From a virus: a DNA stretch of 36,965 bases. The position numbers and the translations under genes were made by a program. Shown here piece by piece: positions 16,784 through 24,815 of this stretch. The stretch is from IMG/VR virus record IMGVR_UViG_3300012936_000057, positions 1-36,965 of that record; one strand, given 5' to 3'. The notes under the pieces are model-generated. The model did not search any database and had not been told where the DNA came from. It saw only the letters and a program-made list of their open reading frames with translations. The first letter of the stretch is position 1. Every line of letters begins with the position of its first letter.

Positions 16784-17632
16784 ATGGCAATCGATATGGA
16801 CGCTATTCGACGTAAACTTGGTCAGCTCAGTGGTGCAAATAGCAAACGTAATATTCTTTGGCGCCCTGAAGAAGGTGAAGAGACAACCATTCGACTTATC
16901 GCTTATCCAGACAATGACGGTCAACCATTTAAAGAGCTAATGTTCTACTACAACATCGGCAACAATCCAGGCCTATTGGCACCTTACCAGTTTGGAAAAG
17001 CAGACCCTATCCAAGAGCTTATTAATAAGCTTCGTGAGGATGGTAGCAAAGAAAGTTATGAGCTAGCTAAAAAGCTTTATCCAAAGATGCGTTGTTTTGC
17101 ACCAGTTGTTGTTCGTGGCGAAGAAGATAAAGGCGTTCGTCTGTGGGCATTTGGTAAACAAATCTACCAGTCACTTCTAAACTATATGCTTGACGAAGAT
17201 TATGGTGATATTACTGACCCAGGTGATGGCAACGATATTCGTGTTAACTGCTTTAAAGCACCAGGTAAAATGTGGGCAACAACTGAAGTTCGTCCTCGCC
17301 CAAAGTCAACACCGCTATCTGAGTCAGGTGACCAGACAAATAAATGGTTAAGTAACGTACCAAATGTTGATGATCTTTATGATCTTAAGTCTTATGAAGA
17401 GTTAGAGCGAATTGTAAATGCATGGCTTAATGGTGATGATGAAAGCGAAGGTACTACACGAGGTGGTAGTAGCAGTAGCAGCAGTAGCAATAGTAGCAGC
17501 TCTTCTTCTTCTTCACAAGGTCAAAGTGACTCATCTAGTCAAGGCTTCTCTGACGACAGTTCTGTTTCATCAAAATATTCTTCACTTGATGATGCTTTTG
17601 CTGACCTCGAAGATAGTTCATCACCTTTCTAA
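16784..17632 (+). CDS. gp32-like single-stranded DNA-binding protein
   Basis: This 282-aa protein has the layout of T4-type gp32: a short basic N-terminus (MDAIRRKLGQLS), needed in that family for cooperativity; an OB-fold core from about residue 20 (KRNILWRPEEGEETTIRLIA) to 185; a linker; and an acidic tip (SLDDAFADLEDSSSPF) that would recruit partner proteins. Ala-Pro-Tyr and aromatic-rich stretches (FYYNIGNNPGLLAPYQFG) match those seen in gp32 homologues of marine T4-like phages. The zinc-binding His/Cys set of T4 gp32 is absent; only two isolated Cys are present. The linker (residues 229-243) is 7 Ser, Asn, 8 Ser. The codon choice here is less AT-biased than in neighbouring genes, as expected for a highly expressed protein. 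It has its own promoter and long leader, and recA follows directly. Confidence 0.85.
   Translation: MAIDMDAIRRKLGQLSGANSKRNILWRPEEGEETTIRLIAYPDNDGQPFKELMFYYNIGNNPGLLAPYQFGKADPIQELINKLREDGSKESYELAKKLYPKMRCFAPVVVRGEEDKGVRLWAFGKQIYQSLLNYMLDEDYGDITDPGDGNDIRVNCFKAPGKMWATTEVRPRPKSTPLSESGDQTNKWLSNVPNVDDLYDLKSYEELERIVNAWLNGDDESEGTTRGGSSSSSSSNSSSSSSSSQGQSDSSSQGFSDDSSVSSKYSSLDDAFADLEDSSSPF
17468..17515 (+). repeat. Trinucleotide repeat encoding a poly-Ser linker in ssb
   Basis: AGT/AGC codons run in near-tandem from 17468 to 17500, broken once by AAT, and are followed by TCT repeats to 17515. The tract encodes 15 Ser out of 16 residues. The near-identical triplets make length change by slippage likely. 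The reading frame shifted by one stays open across the same stretch, which explains a spurious overlapping ORF. Confidence 0.8.
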
Positions 17633-17638
17633 TTAATT

Positions 17639-17667
17639 TTGTAAATTAGGTTCTTCGTTGATAAAAT
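17639..17667 (+). promoter_or_regulatory. Promoter of the recA gene
   Basis: TTGTAA (17639-17644), 17 bases, TAAAAT (17662-17667). Predicted start is about 17674, giving a 19-base leader that still contains the Shine-Dalgarno AGAGG (17679-17683). The -10 box overlaps the left arm of the hairpin described in the next entry. Confidence 0.55.
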
Positions 17668-17689
17668 ACCTCTATAAAAGAGGTATTTT
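17663..17689 (+). promoter_or_regulatory. Hairpin sequestering the recA ribosome-binding site; possible terminator
   Basis: ATACCTCT (17666-17673), loop ATAAA, AGAGGTAT (17679-17686): an 8-bp perfect stem extendable by about three A-T pairs. The right arm contains the recA Shine-Dalgarno, AGAGG, 10 bases before the ATG at 17693, and is followed by a T run. In RNA coming from ssb the site would be buried and transcription might stop. RNA started at about 17674 lacks the left arm, so the site is free. T4 uses the same trick for gene e. Confidence 0.55.
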
Positions 17690-17692
17690 TAT

Positions 17693-18895
17693 ATGGCAAG
17701 AAAAAAGAAATCAGAAGCAGAAGTTAAGACAAATTTTGAAGCTGAAGACTTTACGTCTGACCTTATTAAGGCACTCAACAAAGAAAGAGGAAATCGTGTA
17801 GCATATAATCTTAGTACAGACGAATCACCTACACATGTCAACAGATGGATTAGCACAGGCTCACAACTATTAGACTATATTGTTTCTAATAGAAAAAACG
17901 GTGGCCTTCCAGAAGGTCGTATTGTTGAAATCTTTGGTCCTCCATCTATTGGTAAGTCACATATTGCAACACAAATTGCTAGGTCAACCCAACATATGGG
18001 TGGTATCGTTGTTTATATTGACACTGAAAATGCAACAAGTATTGAAAATCTTAATGCACTTGGTGTAGATATAAATAAGAGATTTGTTTATGTAGATACA
18101 CATTGTACTGAAGAAGTTCTTTCTATTGCTGAAAGTACTATACTTAAAGCAAAAGCGATGCAAAAAGATGTTCCTGTTACTATTATTTGGGACTCTGTTG
18201 CAGCTTCTTCGCCTCGGGCAGAGCTTGTTGGTGATTATGATAAAGAAAGTATTGGTCTTCAAGCACGTGCTATTTCAAAAGGTATGAGAAAGATTACAGG
18301 CGTTATTGCTAACGAAAATGTTCTTATGGTTTGTTTAAATCAAATTAGAACAAAAGTAGGTGTAATGTATGGTGACCCGACAACTACACCTGGTGGAATG
18401 GCAATTCCCTTCCATTCTTCAGTTCGTATAAAGTTAGGTGCAGGCTCTGCAATTCTTAATAAAGATAAAGAACCAATTGGTATAAACGTTTCAGCAAAAA
18501 CAATTAAAAACAAAGTAACAGCACCTTTTAGAACAACTAATTTTCAGATTCATTTTGGTATTGGTATTAAAGAGCACGAAGAAGTATTTGATATTCTAAG
18601 AAAACATGGTGCAGAAACAATTGATGAACATGTTGTAGAAGTCTCAGGAAATGGTGCATGGAAACATTTATCTGTAGCGACTCTTGATGGTGAGATTGTT
18701 TTTGAAAAGAAATTTTATAAAGCAGAGTTTGATAAGATTATGAAGGGTGTAGAGACAAAGCCTTATATTGACGCACTCCTAGAAAAAGTAATGGTTAAAT
18801 CAAGAGTAACTGAAGAAGATATTAGTATTGATGCAGAGTCATATGAAGAAGTATCAGCAATTGCTGAACACATTGATGTGAGTGGTTTGGAGTAA
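17693..18895 (+). CDS. recA: RecA-type recombinase
   Basis: This 400-aa RecA/UvsX-family ATPase forms filaments on single-stranded DNA and exchanges strands in recombination-dependent replication and repair. Residues 82-89 (GPPSIGKS) are the Walker A motif. VTIIWDSVAA is Walker B. VCLNQIRTKVGVMYGDPTTT followed by PGG is the L2-flanking region and is closer to bacterial RecA ('[20 protein letters not shown]') than to T4 UvsX. The N-terminal 20 residues are charged (MARKKKSEAE). It starts at ATG 17693 after the Shine-Dalgarno AGAGG, which is inside a hairpin. It lies between ssb and the flap nuclease, a natural recombination set. The length exceeds E. coli RecA (about 350 aa), mainly because of a C-terminal extension (residues about 340-400) rich in Glu. 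Confidence 0.9.
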   Translation: MARKKKSEAEVKTNFEAEDFTSDLIKALNKERGNRVAYNLSTDESPTHVNRWISTGSQLLDYIVSNRKNGGLPEGRIVEIFGPPSIGKSHIATQIARSTQHMGGIVVYIDTENATSIENLNALGVDINKRFVYVDTHCTEEVLSIAESTILKAKAMQKDVPVTIIWDSVAASSPRAELVGDYDKESIGLQARAISKGMRKITGVIANENVLMVCLNQIRTKVGVMYGDPTTTPGGMAIPFHSSVRIKLGAGSAILNKDKEPIGINVSAKTIKNKVTAPFRTTNFQIHFGIGIKEHEEVFDILRKHGAETIDEHVVEVSGNGAWKHLSVATLDGEIVFEKKFYKAEFDKIMKGVETKPYIDALLEKVMVKSRVTEEDISIDAESYEEVSAIAEHIDVSGLE

Positions 18896-18896
18896 A

Positions 18897-19847
18897 ATGA
18901 AACCAGAAATATACATTGATGGCCTCAATGTATTTATGAGACATTATTGTGCAAACCCCACAGTTTCTCTTAATAACACGCAGTGCGGAGGAATTGTGGG
19001 GTTTTTGTATAACATTAGAACTTTAGCAGACAAATTTAGACCAAGCAAAATTATAATTGTCTGGGAAGGAGGAGGCTCATCAAGAAGAAGGTCAATTGAG
19101 CCTAACTACAAACTAGGAAAAAGACCTGTAAAGCTAAATCGTGGAGGAGGCTATTATTCAGATAGATACGATACAAAAGACAACAGAGATAATCAGCTTA
19201 AAATATTAATTGAAATTTTACGATATGTTCCAGTTACACAGATATATGTAAATGATTGTGAAGCCGATGACATAATTGGTTATATTTGCAAGAATGAAAA
19301 TGCTGGTCAGCGTAAAATTTTGGTTACTTCTGATAAAGATTATTACCAGCTTATAGATGAAAATATTGTTATATGGTCACCTAATCAAAAAAAGATAATT
19401 GACAAAGATGAAGTATTGTCTAGATGGGGAGTATCAGCATCAAATTTTTGTACACTTAGGTGCTTTTCAGGCGATCAAAGTGATGGTATTAAAGGTGTCA
19501 AAGGTGCTGGTTTTAAAACAATGACAAAATATTTTCCTGAATTAAAAAAAGATGAATTCATTTCAGTTACTGAAGTAATTAAGAAAGCAAGTGCCATTGA
19601 TAAAAAACTAAAGCTTTTAACCGAAATAAAGCAGAATGAAAATAGAATTGAAAAAAACTGGAAACTAATGTATTTGGACGCAGGATGTTTATCTTGGTCA
19701 CAAATAAATTCTATAAAACAGCAATATAATCAAAGTCAAAAAAAGGAAAATAAATTAGATTTAATGCGTATTATGATACGTGAAGGATTAAATCAATTCG
19801 ATGTTAATGGATTCTTATTTTCAATTAAGTCTACTCTAAATTATTAG
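18897..19847 (+). CDS. 5'-3' exonuclease / flap endonuclease (T4 RNase H-like)
   Basis: This is a 316-aa FEN-family nuclease that should remove RNA primers and 5' flaps on the lagging strand. The acidic metal-site motifs appear in order: YIDGLNVFMR near residue 5, NDCEADDIIGYI near 123, VTSDKDYYQL near 144 and FSGDQSDGIKGVKGAGFKTM near 192, the last being the helix-hairpin-helix with its two Asp. An RRRS---NYK--R segment (near residues 65-75) matches the arch region. I choose ATG 18897 (MKPEIYIDG), one base after the recA stop, with GGAG inside the recA end as Shine-Dalgarno, over a GTG at 18882. The C-terminal 90 residues are Lys-rich. It is part of the ssb-recA-nuclease-helicase operon. Confidence 0.85.
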   Translation: MKPEIYIDGLNVFMRHYCANPTVSLNNTQCGGIVGFLYNIRTLADKFRPSKIIIVWEGGGSSRRRSIEPNYKLGKRPVKLNRGGGYYSDRYDTKDNRDNQLKILIEILRYVPVTQIYVNDCEADDIIGYICKNENAGQRKILVTSDKDYYQLIDENIVIWSPNQKKIIDKDEVLSRWGVSASNFCTLRCFSGDQSDGIKGVKGAGFKTMTKYFPELKKDEFISVTEVIKKASAIDKKLKLLTEIKQNENRIEKNWKLMYLDAGCLSWSQINSIKQQYNQSQKKENKLDLMRIMIREGLNQFDVNGFLFSIKSTLNY

Positions 19848-19855
19848 GAAAACGA

Positions 19856-21226
19856 ATGACAACAAAAACGTTCTCTAAGTACGGTAAAGTATTTCAAGAA
19901 AAAGTATTTCAAAGCATGCTCTCTGATAAGGACTGGGCAGCACAAATGGTTGAAGTTATGACACCAGAATACTTTGACATTAAGTACCTTCAGTTCTTAT
20001 GTCAAAAGTACTTCATGTATTTTAGTAAATACAAGTCTTTTCCAACTCTTTCACTGCTTGTAACAATTATTAAAGACGAGCTTATTAATAGCAAAGAAGT
20101 TGCACTTCGCGATCAAATTATTGAATATCTACACAGGATGAAAACAAATCCTGACATGTGTGATATTGAATATGTTAAAGAAAAGTCTTTAGAATTTTGT
20201 AAAAGACAAGCATTTAAAGAAGCACTAGAGCAAGCGGTAGAGCTAATTCAGACTGATAAATATGAGCACGTTGTTGATATTATGAAAAATGCTGTATCAG
20301 TTGGACTTCCAAATAGCAATGGACATGACTTCTTTGAAGACCTTGAAGCAAGATTTGTAGCAATTAATCGACAAGTGTGCCCAACAGGTCTGTCAAGATT
20401 AGATGCTCAAGATATTCTTCGAGGAGGCCTTGGTAGAGGTGAGTTGGGTGTTATTGCAGCAAATACAGGTGTCGGTAAATCTCACTTCTTGGTAGAAATG
20501 GGTTGTTCAGCAATGCGAGTTGGTAAAAACGTTGTGCATTATACCTTTGAGCTTTCTGAACATGAAACAGGCAAACGATACGATTCAAATCTTTGTAATA
20601 TACCCAGCAACGAAGTAATTGAAAGAAAAGATGAAGTTATTGCTAAATACAAGGATATGGACTTAGGGCGTCTTGTTATTAAAGAATATCCTACAGGGGG
20701 TGCATCTGTAATAACAATTAGAAGTCATATTGAAAAGCTAATGTTAAAAGGTTTTATACCTTCAGTTATTGTTGTAGACTATGCTGATGTTATGAAATCA
20801 ACAAGAGCTTATGACTCACTTCGACATGAACTAAAGCTTATTTATACAGAACTTCGTAACCTTGCATCTGACCTTAACGTTCCTATTTGGACAGCATCAC
20901 AGGCAAATAAAGATTCTGCTAAATCTGATATTGTTGGCCTAGAAAATATGTCTGAAGCATATGGCAAAGCACAGGTTGCTGATATTGTACTTTCTATTAG
21001 TCGTAAACCTACAGAAAAAGCTGATGGTAGTGGAAGAATCTTTGTTGCTAAGAATCGTGCTGGACGTGATGGTCTTTTGTTTCCTTTAAGTATTGATACA
21101 GCTCGTTCTAAATTTAAAATTTTAGATGATACTGAACTTACATTAAATGAAGCTGTTGCACAAGATAATAATGATATGAAAAATGCTCTAAAAACAAAAT
21201 GGAAAGAAATTAACGGAGGAAGATAA
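19856..21226 (+). CDS. Replicative DNA helicase, DnaB/gp41-like
   Basis: This is a 456-aa hexameric helicase of the DnaB/T4 gp41 family. Residues 1-150 form a helical N-terminal domain. The RecA-like motor starts at about residue 175 (PTGLSRLDAQDILRGGLGRG). Walker A is ANTGVGKS (202-209). SVIVVDYADVM is Walker B. PIWTASQANKDSA is the motif 3 'sensor' segment, and the downstream AKNRAGRDGLLFPLS contains the Arg finger and DnaB-type 'K-R-G--G' motif. It should unwind the fork 5' to 3' on the lagging strand. No separate primase or helicase loader is seen in the window. ATG 19856 lies eight bases after the nuclease stop with a weak GGAAAA site. Its stop overlaps the dUTPase start by one base. Confidence 0.85.
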   Translation: MTTKTFSKYGKVFQEKVFQSMLSDKDWAAQMVEVMTPEYFDIKYLQFLCQKYFMYFSKYKSFPTLSLLVTIIKDELINSKEVALRDQIIEYLHRMKTNPDMCDIEYVKEKSLEFCKRQAFKEALEQAVELIQTDKYEHVVDIMKNAVSVGLPNSNGHDFFEDLEARFVAINRQVCPTGLSRLDAQDILRGGLGRGELGVIAANTGVGKSHFLVEMGCSAMRVGKNVVHYTFELSEHETGKRYDSNLCNIPSNEVIERKDEVIAKYKDMDLGRLVIKEYPTGGASVITIRSHIEKLMLKGFIPSVIVVDYADVMKSTRAYDSLRHELKLIYTELRNLASDLNVPIWTASQANKDSAKSDIVGLENMSEAYGKAQVADIVLSISRKPTEKADGSGRIFVAKNRAGRDGLLFPLSIDTARSKFKILDDTELTLNEAVAQDNNDMKNALKTKWKEINGGR

Positions 21227-21726
21227 TGGTTAGCATTTGTTTAAGTCAAGATTTAATTAAAATTCTAGAAAGTAAGGATATTAATCCTCTGTCTGACTAT
21301 ATTCCTGCGTATGGAGGTGAAAGTGCAGGATTAGACTTATTTAATTGCGGACCAACAATTCACATTAGACCTTCAAATTATAAGTCAGAAGCTGATAAAA
21401 TCTTACAAAAAGTTTTAATTCCGACAGGAATAAGAATCAATGTCCCAAGAGGTTACGTAGCTTTAGTGCAAGAAAGAGGGTCTGTATCAAAAACTCCTCT
21501 TAAAGTTCGTGCTGGTGTTATTGATAGCGGTTATACAGGAGAAATTTTTGTAAATTGTATAAATACGGGAAGTGACGTCTATACTATTTATGAAAAAAAT
21601 AAATTGCCATTTCAGATCGTAGTAGTCAAATGTGACAATGACTTTAAGGTCGTATCTGAAGAAGAATATGTAGAACTAACAACTTCCGCACAACGTCAAG
21701 ATGGCCAAGTTGGAAGTTCAGACTAA
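21226..21726 (+). CDS. dut: dUTPase (trimeric type)
   Basis: This is a 166-aa deoxyuridine triphosphatase that converts dUTP to dUMP, protecting phage DNA from uracil and feeding thymidylate synthesis. Motifs are in order: AGLDLFN (motif 1), QERGSVSK (motif 2), GVIDSGYTGEIFV (motif 3, with the catalytic Asp), NKLPFQIVVVKC (motif 4) and a C-terminal RQDGQVGSSD standing for the Gly-rich motif 5 'R-G-GFGSTG', less conserved than usual. The length is a little above the common 140-150 aa because of a short insert (RPSNYKSEADKILQ) after strand 2. The Shine-Dalgarno GGAGG lies inside the helicase end and the genes overlap by one base. Confidence 0.9.
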   Translation: MVSICLSQDLIKILESKDINPLSDYIPAYGGESAGLDLFNCGPTIHIRPSNYKSEADKILQKVLIPTGIRINVPRGYVALVQERGSVSKTPLKVRAGVIDSGYTGEIFVNCINTGSDVYTIYEKNKLPFQIVVVKCDNDFKVVSEEEYVELTTSAQRQDGQVGSSD

Positions 21727-21735
21727 GGGGACAAT

Positions 21736-23517
21736 GTGGAAAATTATCATACTATTACTATCGATAAAGAAAGAGATAAAAACTTAAATAAGTTTTCAAT
21801 TGACTTGCTCAAAAATTATTATATGCAAGAAGGAGAAGAGTCGCCGCAAGAAGCTTTTGCGAGAGCAGCACTAGCATTTTGTGGAGATGACAATGAGTTA
21901 GCTCAAAGAATATATGACTATGCTTCACAGCAGTGGTTTATGTTTTCTTCACCTATTTTATCAAATGCGCCTAGTATGAATTCTACTTCTAGAGGTCTTC
22001 CTATCTCTTGTTTTCTAACATACGTAGACGACAGTCTTGAAGGACTAATGGAGCATAGTGAAGAACTCAGGTGGATGAGTGTTAAAGGTGGAGGGGTTGG
22101 CGGACATTGGTCAAGTATTAGAAGCAATAGCGAAATATCTCCTGGACCAGTGCCTTTTCTAAAGACAGTTGATGCAGATATGACAGCATATCGTCAAGGT
22201 AAAACAAGAAAAGGTAGTTATGCAGCATATATGGATGTTTCTCATCCTGATATTATTGAGTTTTTAAATATTAGACTACCTACAGGTGGTGACGTAAATA
22301 GAAAGTGTTTTAATCTTCATAATGCTGTAAACATTTCAGATGACTTTATGGACGCAGTTATTAAAAACAAAGACTGGAATTTGCTTGATCCAAATGATGG
22401 CACAGTTCGAGACACAGTTAAAGCTAGAGACTTATGGCAAAGAATTCTTATAACTAGATTTAGAACAGGCGAACCTTACCTTAATTTTATCGACGAAGCA
22501 AATAGACAACTACCAGACTATCAAAAAGATTTAGGTCTTAAAATTCATGGTAGCAATCTATGTAATGAAATTCATCTTCCTACTGGGAAAGATAGAAGTG
22601 CAGTTTGTTGCTTAAGCTCGTTAAACTTAGAAAAGTATGAAGAGTGGAAAGATACAACTATTGTAGAAGACTTAATAACTTTTCTTGACAATGTATTGCA
22701 ATACTTTATTGATAAAACTCAAAACATGAATGGTTTAATGAAGGCAGGATATTCTGCATTTAGAGAAAGAAGTCTAGGTCTGGGTGCCATGGGTTTTCAT
22801 TCTTTGCTACAAAGTAAAAATATTCCGTGGGAGTCTGTAGCAGCAAAAGGTTTAAATGTTCAAATCTTTACTCAAATTAAGGAAAGAGCACATGAGCAAA
22901 CGAAAAAGCTCTCGCAAGAAAGAGGTGACTGCCCTGATGCTGAAGGTTATGGAGTTCGTAATTCTCACTTACTTGCTATTGCTCCTAATGCTAATTCTTC
23001 TATTATTGCTGTAACATCGCCTTCTATTGAGCCTTGGAAGAGTAATGCTTTTACTCATAGAACAAGAGTTGGAAGTTATCTTGTAAAAAATCCTTATATT
23101 GATAAAATACTTTTAAATCTTTTAGATGAAGAAAAAATTACTTTAAAAACTTATAATGATACATGGCAAAGTATTATCTTACATGAAGGTAGTATTCAAC
23201 ACTTAGATGTTTTTAATGCTTGGCAAAAGAAAGTATTTAAGACTGCATTTGAACTTGACCAAAGATGGGTTGTAGACCATGCAGCTGATAGACAAGAATT
23301 TATTTGTCAAGGGCAAAGTGTTAATTTGTTCTTTCCTGCAGGAACTGATAAGTTTTTTGTTAATAGCGTTCATTTAAGAGCTTGGAAAAAGAAATTAAAA
23401 GGTTTGTATTACCTACGTACAAATACAGGGGCAAGTGCAGAAAAAGTTAGTGAAAAAATTAAGCAAAATAAGCTTCAAGACTTTCAAGATGATGAATGTT
23501 TGAGCTGTGAAGGATAA
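21736..23517 (+). CDS. nrdA: Ribonucleotide reductase, class I, large (catalytic) subunit
   Basis: This 593-aa class I alpha subunit makes deoxyribonucleotides from NDPs. Active-site residues are present: C92 (ISCFL), the N274/C276/E278 set (NLCNEIH), C291/C292 (CCLSSLNL) and a C-terminal redox pair CLSC four residues from the end. The YY pair (GLYYLRT) serves radical transfer. E. coli NrdA has about 760 aa. Here the protein enters the helical N-terminal part of the barrel directly, so the ATP-cone domain that mediates dATP feedback inhibition is missing. The start is GTG 21736 behind AAGGGG; an ATG at 21734 is in another frame. It is followed by nrdB and a thioredoxin, an intact RNR operon. 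Confidence 0.93.
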   Translation: MENYHTITIDKERDKNLNKFSIDLLKNYYMQEGEESPQEAFARAALAFCGDDNELAQRIYDYASQQWFMFSSPILSNAPSMNSTSRGLPISCFLTYVDDSLEGLMEHSEELRWMSVKGGGVGGHWSSIRSNSEISPGPVPFLKTVDADMTAYRQGKTRKGSYAAYMDVSHPDIIEFLNIRLPTGGDVNRKCFNLHNAVNISDDFMDAVIKNKDWNLLDPNDGTVRDTVKARDLWQRILITRFRTGEPYLNFIDEANRQLPDYQKDLGLKIHGSNLCNEIHLPTGKDRSAVCCLSSLNLEKYEEWKDTTIVEDLITFLDNVLQYFIDKTQNMNGLMKAGYSAFRERSLGLGAMGFHSLLQSKNIPWESVAAKGLNVQIFTQIKERAHEQTKKLSQERGDCPDAEGYGVRNSHLLAIAPNANSSIIAVTSPSIEPWKSNAFTHRTRVGSYLVKNPYIDKILLNLLDEEKITLKTYNDTWQSIILHEGSIQHLDVFNAWQKKVFKTAFELDQRWVVDHAADRQEFICQGQSVNLFFPAGTDKFFVNSVHLRAWKKKLKGLYYLRTNTGASAEKVSEKIKQNKLQDFQDDECLSCEG

Positions 23518-23526
23518 GAAAGAAAA

Positions 23527-24507
23527 ATGTCATTACTAAAGTACAATGAAACATATAAGCCGTTTAAATATCCTTGGGCAATGGAAGTTGCAGAGTCTCA
23601 TGAAAAGATTCACTGGGGTTCGTGGGAAGCAAAGCTACAAGAAGATGTAAATCAATGGAAAGGAGGCAAAATATCAGAAATAGAAAAAAGTCATATTACA
23701 CAGATTTTACGACTTTTCACGCAAAGTGATGTTCAAGTAGGTGGTAATTATTGTGATTTATTTATTCCTAAATTTAAAAACAATGAAATTAGGAGTATGC
23801 TATTAAGCTTTGCAAACCGTGAAGGCACACATCAACGTAGTTATGCTCTTCTTAACGATACGTTAGGTCTTCCTGAAGAAGAGTACAGTGCTTTTCTTGA
23901 ATATGAGCAGTTAAGAGATAAAATTGAATTTATGCAAGATAACGATGTATCTACTCTTAAAGGTTTAGCAAAAGCTTTGGCGCAGTCTGCTTGTAATGAA
24001 GGCATGTCACTCTTTTCAGCATTTGTTATGCTTTTAAATTATCAGCGATTTGGTAAGATGAAAGGTATGTGTGAAATTGTTGAATGGTCAATTAGAGATG
24101 AAACAATGCATGTTCAAGGCATGACTCAGCTTTTTAGAGAGTTTTTAAAAGAACACCCTAGAGTAGTTAATAATAAATTTAAGTCTGAAGTTTATCAGAT
24201 GTATAGAGATGCTGTAGACTTAGAAGATAAAGTTATTGATTTAGCTTATGATATGGGCACTGTTGAAGGTTTAAAAGCGCAAGAAGTTAAAAATTATATT
24301 AGATACCTTGCTGATAGAAGGCTTATCCAGTTAGGACTTAAGCCTAACTTTGGAATTAAAGAAAATCCTCTCACGTGGTTAGACTGGGTATTAAATGGTG
24401 ATAGCTTTAAAAACTTCTTTGAAGGAACTGTAACAGATTATTCAGCAATGGGAATGAGTGGAGATAATTGGGGTTGGGACACAATTGAAAGTAGTGAGGT
24501 AGTTTAA
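23527..24507 (+). CDS. nrdB: Ribonucleotide reductase, class I, small (radical) subunit
   Basis: This 326-aa R2 protein generates and houses the radical used by NrdA. The dimetal ligands can be read in order: D68 (FTQSDVQVG), E99 and H102 (REGTHQRSY), E158 (CNEGMSLF), and E192 and H195 (DETMH). Y106, four residues after H102, occupies the position of the radical Tyr122 of E. coli R2, so this is a Tyr-radical (Ia/Ib-type) protein, not a Tyr-less class Ic protein. The C-terminal tail (NWGWDTIESSEVV) should bind NrdA. ATG 23527 follows GAAAGAAAA, a modest Shine-Dalgarno. The stop overlaps the thioredoxin ATG (TAATG). Confidence 0.93.
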   Translation: MSLLKYNETYKPFKYPWAMEVAESHEKIHWGSWEAKLQEDVNQWKGGKISEIEKSHITQILRLFTQSDVQVGGNYCDLFIPKFKNNEIRSMLLSFANREGTHQRSYALLNDTLGLPEEEYSAFLEYEQLRDKIEFMQDNDVSTLKGLAKALAQSACNEGMSLFSAFVMLLNYQRFGKMKGMCEIVEWSIRDETMHVQGMTQLFREFLKEHPRVVNNKFKSEVYQMYRDAVDLEDKVIDLAYDMGTVEGLKAQEVKNYIRYLADRRLIQLGLKPNFGIKENPLTWLDWVLNGDSFKNFFEGTVTDYSAMGMSGDNWGWDTIESSEVV

Positions 24508-24758
24508 TGAATAATATTGAAAGTGGCATCTTATTTTTTAATTCACCTTGGTGTGCACCTTGCAAAAAAGTAAAAGAAGCCTTGACAGAAGAACTTTCAA
24601 AAGAGCTTAATATTTTTTTATTTGACGCAGTAAAAGATGTAAATGTATTTGGTCATTATCAAGTAGCTTCTGTTCCAACATTTATTAAATTAGATAGTGG
24701 AAATGAAACAAAACGTCATGTTGGTGGAATGACTATTGATGAACTAAAAAAGTTTTAA
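24507..24758 (+). CDS. Thioredoxin-like protein
   Basis: This is an 83-aa mini-thioredoxin with FFNSPWCAPCKKVKEAL (CAPC redox centre, residues 16-19), a VASVPTFIKL segment with the cis-Pro, and a C-terminal GGMTIDELKKF helix. It is shorter than bacterial thioredoxin (about 105 aa) and lacks the first strand and helix. It is coupled to nrdB by a one-base overlap, so it most likely reduces the CLSC pair of the phage NrdA. A glutaredoxin-like role is an alternative, but the W-C-A-P-C motif favours thioredoxin. Confidence 0.85.
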   Translation: MNNIESGILFFNSPWCAPCKKVKEALTEELSKELNIFLFDAVKDVNVFGHYQVASVPTFIKLDSGNETKRHVGGMTIDELKKF

Positions 24759-24763
24759 TAAAA

Positions 24764-24792
24764 GTATAAAAAGACCTCTTTCATCTTATAAT
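24764..24792 (+). promoter_or_regulatory. Promoter of the clpP-like gene
   Basis: GTATAA (24764-24769), 17 bases, TATAAT (24787-24792). The -10 is perfect; the -35 is a weaker version of the TTATAA box. Predicted start is about 24799, 17 bases before the ATG. Confidence 0.5.
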
Positions 24793-24815
24793 ATGCTTAC
24801 AAAAGGCAGGTATAT

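Noticed and set aside
17418-17636. Overlapping 72-aa ORF in another frame of ssb
   Set aside because: It stays open only because of the Ser-codon repeats and AT-poor codons of ssb; no plausible protein character or own Shine-Dalgarno, and it lies wholly within a strong gene.
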